Shown piece by piece: positions 26,634-35,374 of a stretch of 64,000 nt of DNA (the first letter of the stretch is position 1; each line of letters starts with the position of its first letter). Below the pieces are notes generated by a model. It was not told the origin of the DNA. It did not search any database and saw only the letters and a program-made list of their open reading frames with translations. The position numbers and the translations under genes were made by a program. The stretch is taken from assembly GCF_031624495.1 (NCBI RefSeq), contig NZ_JAMQOP010000002.1, positions 744,001-808,000 on the forward strand, in the 5' to 3' direction. This DNA is from Halogeometricum sp. S1BR25-6 (GTDB lineage: Archaea > Halobacteriota > Halobacteria > Halobacteriales > Haloferacaceae).

Positions 26634-26840
26634 TCAGCGCATCTCGGCCAGCGAGACGTACGACTCCCGCTTGGCGGAGACCCACGTCGTGACGCGTTCC
26701 TCGTCGTCGGCGTGAAGTGGGTAGATTGTACACTCGTCGGACTCGTCGTCGTACTCGACGACGGTCGAGACCAGCGTCTCCGAAGCGGTTGCGACGTGCG
26801 GGGCATCTGCGTTGTCCGTCAGGGTGGCGTCGGTTGACAT
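26634..26840 (-). CDS. Small haloarchaeal protein (DUF7511-like)
   Basis: I start it at the ATG at 26840 (MSTDATLTDNADAPH); the frame extends upstream to 26921, but that part is Arg-rich and lacks protein character. The 68-residue product has the pattern LVSTVVEYDDESDECTIYP, then VTTWVSAKRESYVSLAEMR, as in a family of short haloarchaeal proteins of unknown function. No membrane or metal motifs are seen. It converges with rnhB. Confidence 0.7.
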   Translation of the reverse strand: MSTDATLTDNADAPHVATASETLVSTVVEYDDESDECTIYPLHADDEERVTTWVSAKRESYVSLAEMR

Positions 26841-27054
26841 AGTGTACGTACTCCGTTGTCTACGTCGTCTCCCGCGCGAGCGGGCAACTACGTCTGCGTC
26901 GCGGTACAGTTTACAGTACATTCTCCTACGCAGTTAAACGATAGCCTATACGATTAGGGCGTCGCCGCCATGAAAATAGACGGACGGTAGCGGGGTGGTC
27001 GGAGACCGCCGTGAACCGTAGAGTGGGGCGCCCTGCGATGCGTACCGGCGGTCC

Positions 27055-28626
27055 TCAGCGGTCGATAGTCATCAGCGCCCGAAGGATGTCACCGTACGCC
27101 GGGCGGGTGATGAGGACGCCGACGAGAACGCCGAGGATGGTGAAGATGGCGAAGCCCTGAAGGTCGCCGAGCGACAGCACCGCCAGCGGCGACATCGCCA
27201 CGATAGTCGTCGCAGCGGCGGCGCCGATGACCCAGAACGCCTTGCGGAAACGCGACTGGAAGATGCGCCGCGAGGAGACGTCGCCCTCGGCCATCACCTC
27301 GTCGGCGATGATGATGAGGTCGTCCACCCCGGTCCCGATGACGGCGATGAAGCCGGCGATGACCGAGAGGTCGAGCGGATAACCGATGGCCGCCGCGGCC
27401 CCGAGGAGGATGACCACCTCCGAGAGCGCGGTGACGATCATCGGCGCGGCCACCTTCACGTCGCTGTAGCGGACGAAAACGACGCCGCTGACCGCCAGCA
27501 CCGCGATGATACCGGTGATGAGCGAGTCGATTTTGAAGCTCTCACCCTGACTGGGCGAGACGTAGGAGGTGGTTCCCCCGTCCTGACCGGAGAGGTCGAG
27601 TTCCGCCGGGAGCGCCCCCGCGCGGAGGTTGATTGCGACCTGCTGGGCCTCGGAGGTGTTCCGGGCGGTCAGGACGAACTCCGGGCTGTTCGCCCACTCG
27701 CCGCTCCGCATGCTGCTCGCGAGGCCGCCGTCCATCCCGAACGCGTTGACGACTTCGCCGTCGACGACCAACAGGAGACACGGTTGGGTGCTGTTGGGGT
27801 TCTGGTCGTACGTGCAGGAGGTGCCGCCGGGTTGTGCGATACCGGTCCGGACCAGCGACTGCTGGAGTTCGGGGGCGACCGAGGACTTGATGGTGACCGG
27901 CACGGACGGGCCGGTGCCCTGTTCCTGCACGGAGCCGATGGTCTGGAAGTCGTTCTGCTGGAGGACGACCTCCGAGCGGTAGGTCGTCGAGCCGTTCTCC
28001 TCAACCGGGTAGTACGCCTGGACGACGACGGTCCCGCGTTCGGAGACGAGTTGGCGGACCTCGCTCGTGTCGCGGTTCGGCACCTCCACGCGGATGAAGT
28101 GCTGGCCCGTCGCCGTCGTCACCTGCTGGACGGACCCGCCGGAGAGGCCGGCCTGGTTGATCTTGTCGGTGAGGATGCGGACGACCTCCTCGCGCGTCGC
28201 GGCGGTGACGCCGTCGCGAACCGTCTCGAACCCGTAGCCGGACGATTGGAGCGCGTTCCGGAACTCGTCTTGGGTGACGTTCTCGGCGGTCACTTCGACC
28301 GTCGTGGCGTTGGCCGACTGGCGGGCGATGACGTCGGTCACCGTGGCCTCTTCGAGGTTCGAGGCGACGGTCTGTTCGACCACGCGCGGTTGGTCGCCGC
28401 CGAACTGGACGCCCTCGGCGGTCACGCCGACGAGGGGGGCGCGGATGCGCGTCCCGCCGGAGAGTTCGAGGCCGAACTGCAGGTTCGTCGGCCCGGTGTC
28501 GGTGGCGTTGCCGACGCCGCCGGACCCGGAGTCCGCCCCGAGCGTCGGCGAGAACAGCGCGAACGTGGAGGCGAGGAGGAAGACGACGAGGAGGATGACC
28601 CGCCAGTTGTCTCGGAGACCCGCCAT
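27055..28626 (-). CDS. secD: Preprotein translocase subunit SecD
   Basis: This 523-residue protein has one N-terminal membrane helix, a large extracellular domain (about residues 35-320) with strand-helix repeats, then five membrane helices. Family segments LDLSGQDGG, GFIAVIGTGVDDLIIIADE and FATFTILGV-like helices are visible. With SecF it uses the proton motive force to aid protein export through SecYEG. I start it at the ATG at 28626, which overlaps the secF stop by one base. As in other archaea, secF precedes secD in the operon. Confidence 0.95.
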   Translation of the reverse strand: MAGLRDNWRVILLVVFLLASTFALFSPTLGADSGSGGVGNATDTGPTNLQFGLELSGGTRIRAPLVGVTAEGVQFGGDQPRVVEQTVASNLEEATVTDVIARQSANATTVEVTAENVTQDEFRNALQSSGYGFETVRDGVTAATREEVVRILTDKINQAGLSGGSVQQVTTATGQHFIRVEVPNRDTSEVRQLVSERGTVVVQAYYPVEENGSTTYRSEVVLQQNDFQTIGSVQEQGTGPSVPVTIKSSVAPELQQSLVRTGIAQPGGTSCTYDQNPNSTQPCLLLVVDGEVVNAFGMDGGLASSMRSGEWANSPEFVLTARNTSEAQQVAINLRAGALPAELDLSGQDGGTTSYVSPSQGESFKIDSLITGIIAVLAVSGVVFVRYSDVKVAAPMIVTALSEVVILLGAAAAIGYPLDLSVIAGFIAVIGTGVDDLIIIADEVMAEGDVSSRRIFQSRFRKAFWVIGAAAATTIVAMSPLAVLSLGDLQGFAIFTILGVLVGVLITRPAYGDILRALMTIDR

Positions 28627-29498
28627 CACCGACGCACCCCCTCGAACTTGTACCAGCGAAGCAGGCTGAGGTTGAGCATGTAGGTGTTCATCAGGTCGGC
28701 GGCGAGACCGAACACGAGGACGGTCCCGATGGCCGCGAGCAGTTGGATGCCGAACAGCGTCGCCGTGATGGTCATGACGACCATCGCGGCGATTGAGGTG
28801 AGCGTCATCGTCACCCCGGTCCGCATCGCGCGGTACGTCGACTCGTAGAAGTCGCCGGAGCGCCGGAGGATGTGGTTGTTCAGGAGGATGTCCGAGTCCA
28901 CCGAGTACCCGATGAGCATCAGGAGGGCGGCGACGGTCCCCAAGGAGAGTTTGATGCCGAGGAGGTTCATCAGGGCGACGGGGATGACGATGTCGGAGAA
29001 CGCCGAGATGACGACGGCGACGGAGGGGACGAACGTGCGGAACATGGCGAAGACGAGGATACTCATCCCGAGGAAGGCGGCGGCGACCCCGCCGAGGGCG
29101 AGCCACTGGGTGTCACCGCCGAAACTGGCCGACACCGAGGAGATGGAACGGACCTCGAAGCCGGCCCGTTCGGCCTGTTGGGCCAGACTGTTCGCGTCCG
29201 TTCCCGACTGGAACGTCACGATGTACAGTCCGCTCTCCGCCGGAACGGACTGGACGGAGGCGGGTTCGGCGTCGAACGCCTGCTGGATCTGTTCTCGGGC
29301 GTCGCCGGAGCCGTCGACGACGACCTGAATCTCCGTCCCGCCGGTGAAGGCGATACCCTGGTTGACGGGGACACCCGTCATGACGTACCACCCTGCGATG
29401 ACGAGGAGCGCGACCGCCAGCACCGCCAGGGGGACCGCGGCGAGTTGGCGGTTCGTGTACCGGGTGTAATCTACCTCCGGTACCGTGAAGTCGACCAT
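28626..29498 (-). CDS. secF: Preprotein translocase subunit SecF
   Basis: This 290-residue protein has six membrane helices and a small first periplasmic-type domain containing FTGGTEIQVVVDGSG. Helix segments GYSVDSDILLNNHI and TRYMLNLSLL-like end give the SecF signature. It is the first gene of the secF-secD operon, and a TATA-like element lies 24-29 nt before its ATG. It works with SecD in the membrane. Confidence 0.95.
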   Translation of the reverse strand: MVDFTVPEVDYTRYTNRQLAAVPLAVLAVALLVIAGWYVMTGVPVNQGIAFTGGTEIQVVVDGSGDAREQIQQAFDAEPASVQSVPAESGLYIVTFQSGTDANSLAQQAERAGFEVRSISSVSASFGGDTQWLALGGVAAAFLGMSILVFAMFRTFVPSVAVVISAFSDIVIPVALMNLLGIKLSLGTVAALLMLIGYSVDSDILLNNHILRRSGDFYESTYRAMRTGVTMTLTSIAAMVVMTITATLFGIQLLAAIGTVLVFGLAADLMNTYMLNLSLLRWYKFEGVRR

Positions 29499-29521
29499 GC
29501 GTGGCGTTCGTCACGGTCCCC

Positions 29522-29527
29522 GAATAA
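29522..29527 (-). promoter_or_regulatory. TATA-like box of secFD
   Basis: The reverse strand reads CTTATTCG here, 24-29 nt before the secF ATG, so the transcript is probably leaderless. Confidence 0.45.
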
Positions 29528-29615
29528 GCCTTCTTATACGCCCCCACGCGTCGACTGCCGATACGGCGGTGCGTACGACCGTGAGACGTTTTGGCGCCGG
29601 GGACCTATCGGGTGT

Positions 29616-30014
29616 ATGGGCGACGGCAACGCGGACGCGACGGCGGCACCGAGAGAGCACGACGAGGCGCGCCGGGTGGTCATCTCCTACCCCGACGACC
29701 TCAGCGCGTGGGCGCGCGACCAACTGGAGACCGACCGGTTTCGGCTCTACCTCCGGCGGGTGCTGGAGGACCTGACGCCGGGCGACACGTGGGAGGAGTT
29801 CGTCGACGTGGGCTGTTGCGGGAACTCTCTGGACGTTCCCCTGCGCATCGAGTCCGTCGACGGCGTCGAGACGATGGGTCCCGACACCGAAATCGAGTAC
29901 GCGACGCGCGAGAGCGAACCCGGCGAGGTGGCCGGCGGCTGGCAGGTCCAGAGCGCCGACGGGCCGACGCCGACGAGCGGCAAGGACCGCGAGAGCCGCG
30001 AAGAGCGGTCCTGA
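29616..30014 (+). CDS. Unknown haloarchaeal protein
   Basis: I start this 132-residue protein at the ATG at 29616 (MGDGNADATA); the longer frame is antisense to secF. It has a hydrophilic N-terminus, a helix (SAWARDQLETDRFRLYLRRV) and a motif VDVGCCGNSLDVPLRIES with a Cys pair. The C-terminal 25 residues are acidic and disordered-looking. It is similar in layout to small conserved haloarchaeal proteins without known function. Transcription is divergent from secF. Confidence 0.65.
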   Translation: MGDGNADATAAPREHDEARRVVISYPDDLSAWARDQLETDRFRLYLRRVLEDLTPGDTWEEFVDVGCCGNSLDVPLRIESVDGVETMGPDTEIEYATRESEPGEVAGGWQVQSADGPTPTSGKDRESREERS

Positions 30015-30020
30015 ACGGCC

Positions 30021-30311
30021 TCAGGCGAGCGCGCCGTTCGTCAGGTCGAGGACGATACCCACGATACCGAGGACGAACAGGACGACGAGCGACCAGAACC
30101 ACAGGTCGCTGTCGGCGATACGCTGAATTCCGTCGTCGGTCGTCCCCCGGGAAGCGCTCCGAGCCAGCGTCGCCAGCACGAACAAGCCGAACGCTGCGAA
30201 TACGACCCCAAACAGGGTGATACCCTCGGTGAAAAACTCGACGAGGCTGTCGACGACGAGCGCGAGCGCGTACAATCCCATGCAGACGACCACGACGCGT
30301 TCTCTGTCCAT
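30021..30311 (-). CDS. Small three-helix membrane protein A
   Basis: The 96-residue product starts at MDRERVVV (30311); a Met two codons into the upstream sequence at 30323 is also possible. It has two hydrophobic helices, a short charged loop, then SDLWFWSLVVLFVLGIVG as a third helix. The next gene upstream in this direction (30361-30636) has the same plan (MDR start, helices 1-2, charged loop, W-F-F/W third helix). I regard them as a paralogous pair. The function is unknown. Confidence 0.6.
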   Translation of the reverse strand: MDRERVVVVCMGLYALALVVDSLVEFFTEGITLFGVVFAAFGLFVLATLARSASRGTTDDGIQRIADSDLWFWSLVVLFVLGIVGIVLDLTNGALA

Positions 30312-30360
30312 ACCGGGCCTCATCGCCGGACGACGATAGCTCTTGGGCGACGACGAGCGA

Positions 30361-30636
30361 TCAGAGAAAACGGAAGACGGCGCCGACGGCGAGGAGGACG
30401 ACGGCGATGGTCTGCGGCCAGAAGAACCAGTCCCGTCGGGCGAACTGCCCGAAGCCGTACTCGTCGTCCTCGTGGCGCAGGTTCCAGAGACCGGACCCGA
30501 CGAGCAGCAGTCCGCCGAACGCGGACAGCGCGCCGCCGAGAGAGAACCCCCGCGTCGCCATTATCCACGCGCCGGCGACGAGGTAGAGAGCGCCGACGCA
30601 CGCGTACTGGATCACCAACGCTCGGACTCGGTCCAT
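30361..30636 (-). CDS. Small three-helix membrane protein B
   Basis: The 91-residue product starts MDRVRALVIQ (ATG at 30636; an upstream start at 30672 would add 12 residues with two cysteines). It has helix 1, helix 2 (GGALSAFGGLLLVGSGLWNL), an acidic loop with RHEDDEYGFG, and a third helix after RRDWFFWPQ. It shares its layout with the gene downstream at 30021-30311, 49 bp away. Its role is unknown. Confidence 0.6.
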   Translation of the reverse strand: MDRVRALVIQYACVGALYLVAGAWIMATRGFSLGGALSAFGGLLLVGSGLWNLRHEDDEYGFGQFARRDWFFWPQTIAVVLLAVGAVFRFL

Positions 30637-30738
30637 GTGGGGACAGTTCGAGCGGCCGGTATAACAGCCCACCGTCCTACGGTCCGGTTCGATTCGGAGG
30701 AAGGGCCGAGTGCGCCGCGGCGTCTCCCCGGGGAACGG

Positions 30739-31272
30739 TCAGGGCATGTACCGGACGACGACGACGCCGGGGGCGGTCCGAATCTCGACGCGGTTCACGC
30801 CGAGTCGGGCCGCCCGGGACAGCGTGTTCTCCGCGTCGTCGGCCACGTCGGTGGCGGCCTGCTCGGTCTCTTCCTCGGGCACGGTGATGACGTGAATCTC
30901 GCCCGTCCCGGCGCGCTCCTTTTGGGTGAGTTCGCCCGTCGGTTGCGACGCGGCGACGTCTCGGGAGTCCGCCGTCGGCGACTCGTCGGACAGTTCGATG
31001 GTGAGCCCCCACCGCGACTCAATATCGACGAGTTGGTACGACACGTTCATCGGCGGGTCCGGGGCGACGACGCCCGTGACGGCGTCATGGCGTTCGACGC
31101 CGGGGTTCGACGACAGCGTGTGCACCTGCCCGGTGTCGACGTTCTTCAGCACCGCCGAGTCCTTGTCGGCGGCGGTCACGAGGAACGTCCCCTCGACTCG
31201 CTCGTCGTCACCGTCGCTCGGCCCCGCGTCGCCGAACGGTTCGTCTCGGCCGACTCCGTCGTCCTCGGTCAT
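30739..31272 (-). CDS. DUF5812-like haloarchaeal protein
   Basis: I start it at the ATG at 31272 (MTEDDGVGRD), because the upstream frame runs into the next gene antisense. The 177-residue acidic protein has a first domain with EGTFLVTAADKDSAVLKNVDTG and a C-terminal strand GVNRVEIRTAPGVVVVRY. It has no membrane segment or catalytic motif. It resembles the DUF5812 family of haloarchaea by its opening strands; function unknown. Confidence 0.7.
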   Translation of the reverse strand: MTEDDGVGRDEPFGDAGPSDGDDERVEGTFLVTAADKDSAVLKNVDTGQVHTLSSNPGVERHDAVTGVVAPDPPMNVSYQLVDIESRWGLTIELSDESPTADSRDVAASQPTGELTQKERAGTGEIHVITVPEEETEQAATDVADDAENTLSRAARLGVNRVEIRTAPGVVVVRYMP

Positions 31273-31343
31273 CGCCCGCGAGTAGGCGCGGCGGCCACTT
31301 CCGGGTTTCGTCACGCTCTCGGCGTCGCTCCGTCCCGAGAAAG

Positions 31344-31877
31344 TCAGCCGAACAGTTTGTGCGCGGCGGCGACCAGCAGGGCGCCGCAGAGCGGGACGAC
31401 CCACGACAGCGCCTGCGGAACCGCGTAGAGAAGCGCGACGAGCGGCGCGAACGCACCCGACGGCGGGGGGCGCGTCACCGTCTCGCCGTCCAACACGAAC
31501 GTCTCGGGCATCGACGCGACGACGCCCAAGTAGAGGGAGAACAAGAATAGGTAGCCGGCGACGGCGAGCGCCACCTCGTACCGCGGCGTCGACTCGATGT
31601 CTCGTCGATACCGACGGGCGACGGCGAGCGTCGGCGCGACGGCCGGGAGGACGACGAGAAGACCGATGACGATGAAGAACGCCCGCGAGAGCGTCAACGA
31701 CCCGCCCTGCACCGCCGCCGTCCGGCCGAGGAGGACGACGATGGCGGCGACGACGAACAGCGAGACGAGGGCGACGGCGAACGCGCTGAACACCACGTAG
31801 GATTTGAACAGCAGCGACCGACTGCGCCGGAACGCGTAGGGAAAGGCCCCGAATACGCCGTTGTAACCCGTTGCCAT
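31344..31877 (-). CDS. Haloarchaeal integral membrane protein, unknown function
   Basis: This 177-residue protein has five predicted membrane helices, with a short extracellular loop (PETFVLDGETVTRPPPSG) between helices 4 and 5. The N-terminus MATGYNGVFGAFPYAFRRS and the RYRRDIESTPRYE loop face the cytoplasm. No catalytic residues are recognisable. It is co-directional with the DUF5812-like gene, 71 bp apart. Confidence 0.65.
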   Translation of the reverse strand: MATGYNGVFGAFPYAFRRSRSLLFKSYVVFSAFAVALVSLFVVAAIVVLLGRTAAVQGGSLTLSRAFFIVIGLLVVLPAVAPTLAVARRYRRDIESTPRYEVALAVAGYLFLFSLYLGVVASMPETFVLDGETVTRPPPSGAFAPLVALLYAVPQALSWVVPLCGALLVAAAHKLFG

Positions 31878-32253
31878 CGCCGGAGGTTAGGGGCGGCGGC
31901 TCTTGAGCGAACCGGTCTCGTTCGTTGTAGCCGGTTTGGACGGCTGCGGCCGTCACGGTTCGGTAGTCGGCGTCAGCGATGGATATACTTCCGACAACAC
32001 CCTGAAAGTCCCGACGCGCTGGACTCGGGAGCCTCGCTGCGCTCCTCATCGCTCACTTCGTTCGCTCCTGCGGTGCTTGCGTCGGCTGCCTTCGTCTAGC
32101 GCGCCGCCCCTTTCAATCCCACCCGCGTGGCCCGCTTGGCCGCCGTCGGGGGCGTTCGTGGTCTTCTCGTCTCCGACAGCGACTCCGGAGGAGCGGAGAG
32201 GAATACTTCGAACAATACCCACCTTTTTGCTCGCCCCCGTCGGGCGTTCAGGT
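31878..32253. other. 376-bp spacer with repeat-like GC-rich block upstream of pgi
   Basis: No gene is convincing here. Bases 32020-32095 are a low-complexity CGCTCGCTTCG-type block, flanked by CCTGAAAG (32001-32008) and CTTTCAATCCCACCC (32111-32125), which contain a 6-bp inverted match (TGAAAG/CTTTCA). A similar block occurs before the tRNA at 7360-7380. It may be a dispersed intergenic repeat or a structured RNA. Confidence 0.35.
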
Positions 32254-33546
32254 ATGCGAGTAGACCTCGGCAACGCGCTCTCGACGACGCCCGGTGTCTC
32301 GGAGTCGTCGCTCGAACGATTGGACGAACAGGTCGCCGCCGCCCACGAGACCATCGAGTCCGGACGGGCGGACGCCGAGCACGGCTACGCCGCTTTGAAC
32401 CTCCCCGATACCGCGGACCCCGACGCGATTCGGTCGGCCGTCGAACCGTTCGACTCGCCCGACGCCGTCGTCACCGTCGGCATCGGCGGGAGCGCCCTCG
32501 GCGCGGCGACGCTCTCCTCGGCGCTGTCGGAGCCGTCGGACCCCGACGCCTACTACCTCGACAACGTCGACCCCGAGCGCGTGACGTGCCTGCTGTCGAC
32601 GCTCGACCTCTCGGAGACGGTGGTCAACGTCGTCTCCCGGTCGGGGACGACGGCCGAGACGCTGTCGAACTTCCTCGTCGTCCGCGAGGCGATGGACGAC
32701 GCCGGCGTCGACTGGACCGACCGGACGTTCGTGACGACCGGCGAGGAGGGCAATCTCAGAAATCTGGCCGAGAAACACGACCTCCCGTCGCTGCCGGTTC
32801 CGGACGGCGTGCCGGGTCGGTTCTCCGCGCTCTCGACGGTCGGACTGGCGGTGTCGGCGATTCAGGGTCACGACCTGGAGGCTCTCCTCGCCGGCGCGCG
32901 CGCGGAGTCCGAGCGGCTCTCGGGGTCGCTGTTCGAGTCGCCGGCCTACGCCTACGGGGCGGCGTCGTACGCCCTCGCGAACCGGGGCGCGCTGACGAAC
33001 GCGATGATGCCCTACAGCGAGGACCTGGAGTACTTCGCGGAGTGGTTCGCGCAACTGTGGGCCGAAAGCTTGGGGAAGGACGGACTGGGCCAGACGCCTG
33101 CGCGCGCCCTCGGCGCGACGGACCAGCACTCCCAACTGCAACTGTACCGCGCCGGCCCCCGCGACAAACTCGTGACGCTCGTCCGACCGACCGAACGCGA
33201 GGACCGGGCCATCCCGGAGACGGACCTGGAAGGACTCTCCTACCTCGGCGGCTCTTCGCTCGGCGAACTCTTAGATGCCGAGTTCGAGGCGACGGAGGCG
33301 AGCCTCGCGGCCGCGGGCGTCCCGAGTGTGCGCATCGAGATAGACGCGGTGGACGAACGCGGACTGGGAGAACTGCTCTACGGGATGGAGGCGGCGTGCG
33401 TGCTGTACGGCGAACTCGCGGGCGTCTCGACGTTCACCCAACCGGCCGTCGAGTGGGGCAAGCGCGCCGCGCGCGGACTGCTCGGCGGCGGCGACTTCGA
33501 GGAGGCCGAGGCGGTGTCCGAGAAGACGCACCTCATCGTGGAGTAA
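32254..33546 (+). CDS. pgi: Glucose-6-phosphate isomerase
   Basis: I start it at the ATG at 32254 (MRVDLGNAL); the upstream frame is noncoding-like. The 430-residue enzyme interconverts glucose-6-phosphate and fructose-6-phosphate, serving gluconeogenesis in haloarchaea. Sugar-isomerase (SIS) signatures VGIGGSALGAATL, SRSGTTAET and the C-terminal segment GVSTFTQPAVEWGKR are visible. It is shorter than bacterial PGI, as usual in this group. It is monocistronic, followed by the CPBP gene after 50 bp. Confidence 0.93.
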   Translation: MRVDLGNALSTTPGVSESSLERLDEQVAAAHETIESGRADAEHGYAALNLPDTADPDAIRSAVEPFDSPDAVVTVGIGGSALGAATLSSALSEPSDPDAYYLDNVDPERVTCLLSTLDLSETVVNVVSRSGTTAETLSNFLVVREAMDDAGVDWTDRTFVTTGEEGNLRNLAEKHDLPSLPVPDGVPGRFSALSTVGLAVSAIQGHDLEALLAGARAESERLSGSLFESPAYAYGAASYALANRGALTNAMMPYSEDLEYFAEWFAQLWAESLGKDGLGQTPARALGATDQHSQLQLYRAGPRDKLVTLVRPTEREDRAIPETDLEGLSYLGGSSLGELLDAEFEATEASLAAAGVPSVRIEIDAVDERGLGELLYGMEAACVLYGELAGVSTFTQPAVEWGKRAARGLLGGGDFEEAEAVSEKTHLIVE

Positions 33547-33596
33547 CCGCCGGACCGGCACCTCTATCCGCCGCCGCACCGTACCGCCGGCAACGA

Positions 33597-34346
33597 ATGG
33601 CATCCGACGTGTCCTCCTCGTCCCGGTCGGACCTCCAGACCGCCCTCCGTGCGTTCGGCGGCGTCGTCGTCGTCGTCCTTCTCGTCCTCGTCTGCGCCAC
33701 GATATTCGTCTCGCTCGGGACGGCTCTCCTGCGGGCCGTCGGTATCGACCCGACCGGCGCGCTCGGAACGGCGCTGGTCAGCGCCTCCCAGTTCGTCGGC
33801 TTCGGCGTCGCCGCCGGGGGATATCTGACCGTCACCGACCAGTGGGAGCTGATCCACCGACGGCTCCCGACCGGACGCGACCTGAAGTGGGCCGCCGTCG
33901 GCTTCGGCGTCCTCCTCGTCCTCTATCTCGTCATCAGCTTCGGCTTCACGCAGTTGGGAATCGACAGCGGCGACAGCGCCGTCGCGGCGACGGCCGAAGG
34001 CCAACCGGTGCTGTTCCTCTACTACATCCCCGTCACCCTCCTCCTCGTCGCGCCGACGGAGGAACTCGTCTTCCGCGGCGTCGTGCAGGGGCAGTTCCGC
34101 CGCGAGTACGGCGTCACCTTCGCCGTCGCGGCGTCGAGCGCGGTGTTCGCGGCCATCCACTTCACCTCCTTCACGGGCGAGGGGGCGCTGGTCACGTTGG
34201 GCGTCGTCCTCGTCCTCGGTGCCGTGCTCGGCGCAATTTACGAGAAGAGCGAGAGCCTGCTCGTGCCCGTCGTCGCCCACGGACTCTACAACACCGTCCA
34301 GTTCGCCGCCAGTTACGCGCTGGCGGTGGGGCTGGTTTCGGGGTAG
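33597..34346 (+). CDS. CPBP family intramembrane glutamic-type protease
   Basis: The ATG at 33597 gives 249 residues with about seven membrane helices. Motifs of the family are APTEELVFRGVVQGQFR (Glu155, Glu156), a FAAIHF histidine, and the C-terminal VPVVAHGLYNT histidine. Such proteins process prenylated or other membrane proteins or protect against bacteriocins; the target is unknown. It is the full-length version of the family also found truncated at the left edge of the window. Confidence 0.9.
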   Translation: MASDVSSSSRSDLQTALRAFGGVVVVVLLVLVCATIFVSLGTALLRAVGIDPTGALGTALVSASQFVGFGVAAGGYLTVTDQWELIHRRLPTGRDLKWAAVGFGVLLVLYLVISFGFTQLGIDSGDSAVAATAEGQPVLFLYYIPVTLLLVAPTEELVFRGVVQGQFRREYGVTFAVAASSAVFAAIHFTSFTGEGALVTLGVVLVLGAVLGAIYEKSESLLVPVVAHGLYNTVQFAASYALAVGLVSG

Positions 34347-34432
34347 TCGGAGAAGTCAGAGAAGTCGGAGAGAGAGAGCCGCGCCGCTCGGGGGCGTGAA
34401 AAACGGAGAATCGAACCGCGCGGCGGCCGCGG

Positions 34433-34891
34433 CTACGCGGGGTTCTTTCGCGCGAGGTCGCTGCCGCAGATGGGACAACGCTCCTTCTGTTCGTCGAACT
34501 CGCGCCCGCAGCCCTGACACTGGAACCGCCAGTCGCGTTGCTCCTCGATACCGTCCTGCGCGATGGCGTTCACCGCCACGTTGACCCGTTCGGCGACGTT
34601 CTGCATCGCGTAGTCGTCGGTGACGAGGGTGGCGTCGAGTTCGAAGGCGGCGGCCAGAAGGCGGATGTCGGTGTCCGAGAGCGTCTCCCGGTCGCCCGTC
34701 TCGCCGGCGGCGCGGCGAATCTTCTCGACGGTACCCGACGCGGGGATGTGGATGTGCATCCCCGCCCCTTCCATCGCGTCGAAGCGGAAGGAGGCCTCGC
34801 CCTCCAGTTCCTCTGCGACGAGGGGAATCGAGGCCGTCTGGTCGTCGGTGTGATACTCGTGGATGAACGCGGAAGAGTCGAGAACCTGCAT
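34433..34891 (-). CDS. nob1: Nob1 endonuclease, 16S rRNA 3' end maturation
   Basis: This 152-residue protein has an N-terminal PIN domain and a C-terminal zinc ribbon. PIN acidic residues appear in MQVLDSSAFIHEY (Asp5) and in SDTDIRLLAAAFEL and LVTDDYAM. The ribbon is CQGCGREFDEQKERCPIC. Nob1 cuts precursor 16S rRNA at its 3' end in the small ribosomal subunit. It lies downstream of the PRC-barrel gene, 22 bp apart, so they may be co-transcribed. Confidence 0.93.
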   Translation of the reverse strand: MQVLDSSAFIHEYHTDDQTASIPLVAEELEGEASFRFDAMEGAGMHIHIPASGTVEKIRRAAGETGDRETLSDTDIRLLAAAFELDATLVTDDYAMQNVAERVNVAVNAIAQDGIEEQRDWRFQCQGCGREFDEQKERCPICGSDLARKNPA

Positions 34892-34913
34892 CTGCTGGTG
34901 TCTGTGTTGCTCC

Positions 34914-35159
34914 TTAACGCTGGACGACGATGTAGTCTTTTACGGCTTGAACGCTGGAGACGGGAACGCGGAAGCGCCCGTCCTCGTCCCGGTCGAAGGG
35001 AATCTTCTCCGAGCGGACCTCCTCGTGCGGCGAGACGAGCAGGTCGTGCAGCGTCCCGGTCTTCAGATTCATCGTGATGTTGTACAGCATCCCGAGTTCC
35101 GTCCCGTCGGCCCCCATGACGGCCTTCCCGGAGAGGTTCTCGGCGAGTACGTCGGCCAT
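34914..35159 (-). CDS. PRC-barrel domain protein
   Basis: This 81-residue protein is a single PRC-barrel with GKAVMGADGTELGMLYNI and the closing strand PVSSVQAVKDYIVV. Family members bind RNA or proteins; archaeal ones often lie near ribosome and translation genes. It starts at the ATG at 35159 with a TATA-like element 23-31 nt upstream. It is divergent from the IF-2 gene and precedes nob1. Confidence 0.85.
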   Translation of the reverse strand: MADVLAENLSGKAVMGADGTELGMLYNITMNLKTGTLHDLLVSPHEEVRSEKIPFDRDEDGRFRVPVSSVQAVKDYIVVQR

Positions 35160-35181
35160 GACCGGAGATATTCGACCACGG

Positions 35182-35190
35182 TTACATAAG
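35182..35190 (-). promoter_or_regulatory. TATA-like box of the PRC-barrel/nob1 unit
   Basis: The reverse strand reads CTTATGTAA here, 23-31 nt before the ATG at 35159, the distance expected for a leaderless archaeal mRNA. Confidence 0.5.
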
Positions 35191-35374
35191 TGCCACGGGG
35201 TTCGTCCGACGACCGTCCGACGCCGCGACCGGCCGGCGGCGCGAGCGCCGGAACGCGATTCGGCCGAAATCGGCGGACTCCCCGTGTCTCGCGTTCACGC
35301 GCGTCCGGGCGTGACGATGGACTTAACTTCGGCGCCGCCCGCCTATCCGTACGAACTTCTCGGAGTGACTCTTC

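Noticed and set aside
27055-29106. Long frame of 683 codons joining secD with upstream sequence
   Set aside because: The first 160 codons are antisense-like Arg/His-rich sequence lying over secF; SecD begins at the ATG at 28626.
32105-32125. CTTTCAATCCCACCC, similar to the end of haloarchaeal CRISPR repeats
   Set aside because: Only one copy, no regularly spaced partners, and no cas genes in the window.
31903-32253. N-terminal extension of glucose-6-phosphate isomerase
   Set aside because: The frame upstream of MRVDLGNAL reads through a low-complexity spacer and lacks protein character.
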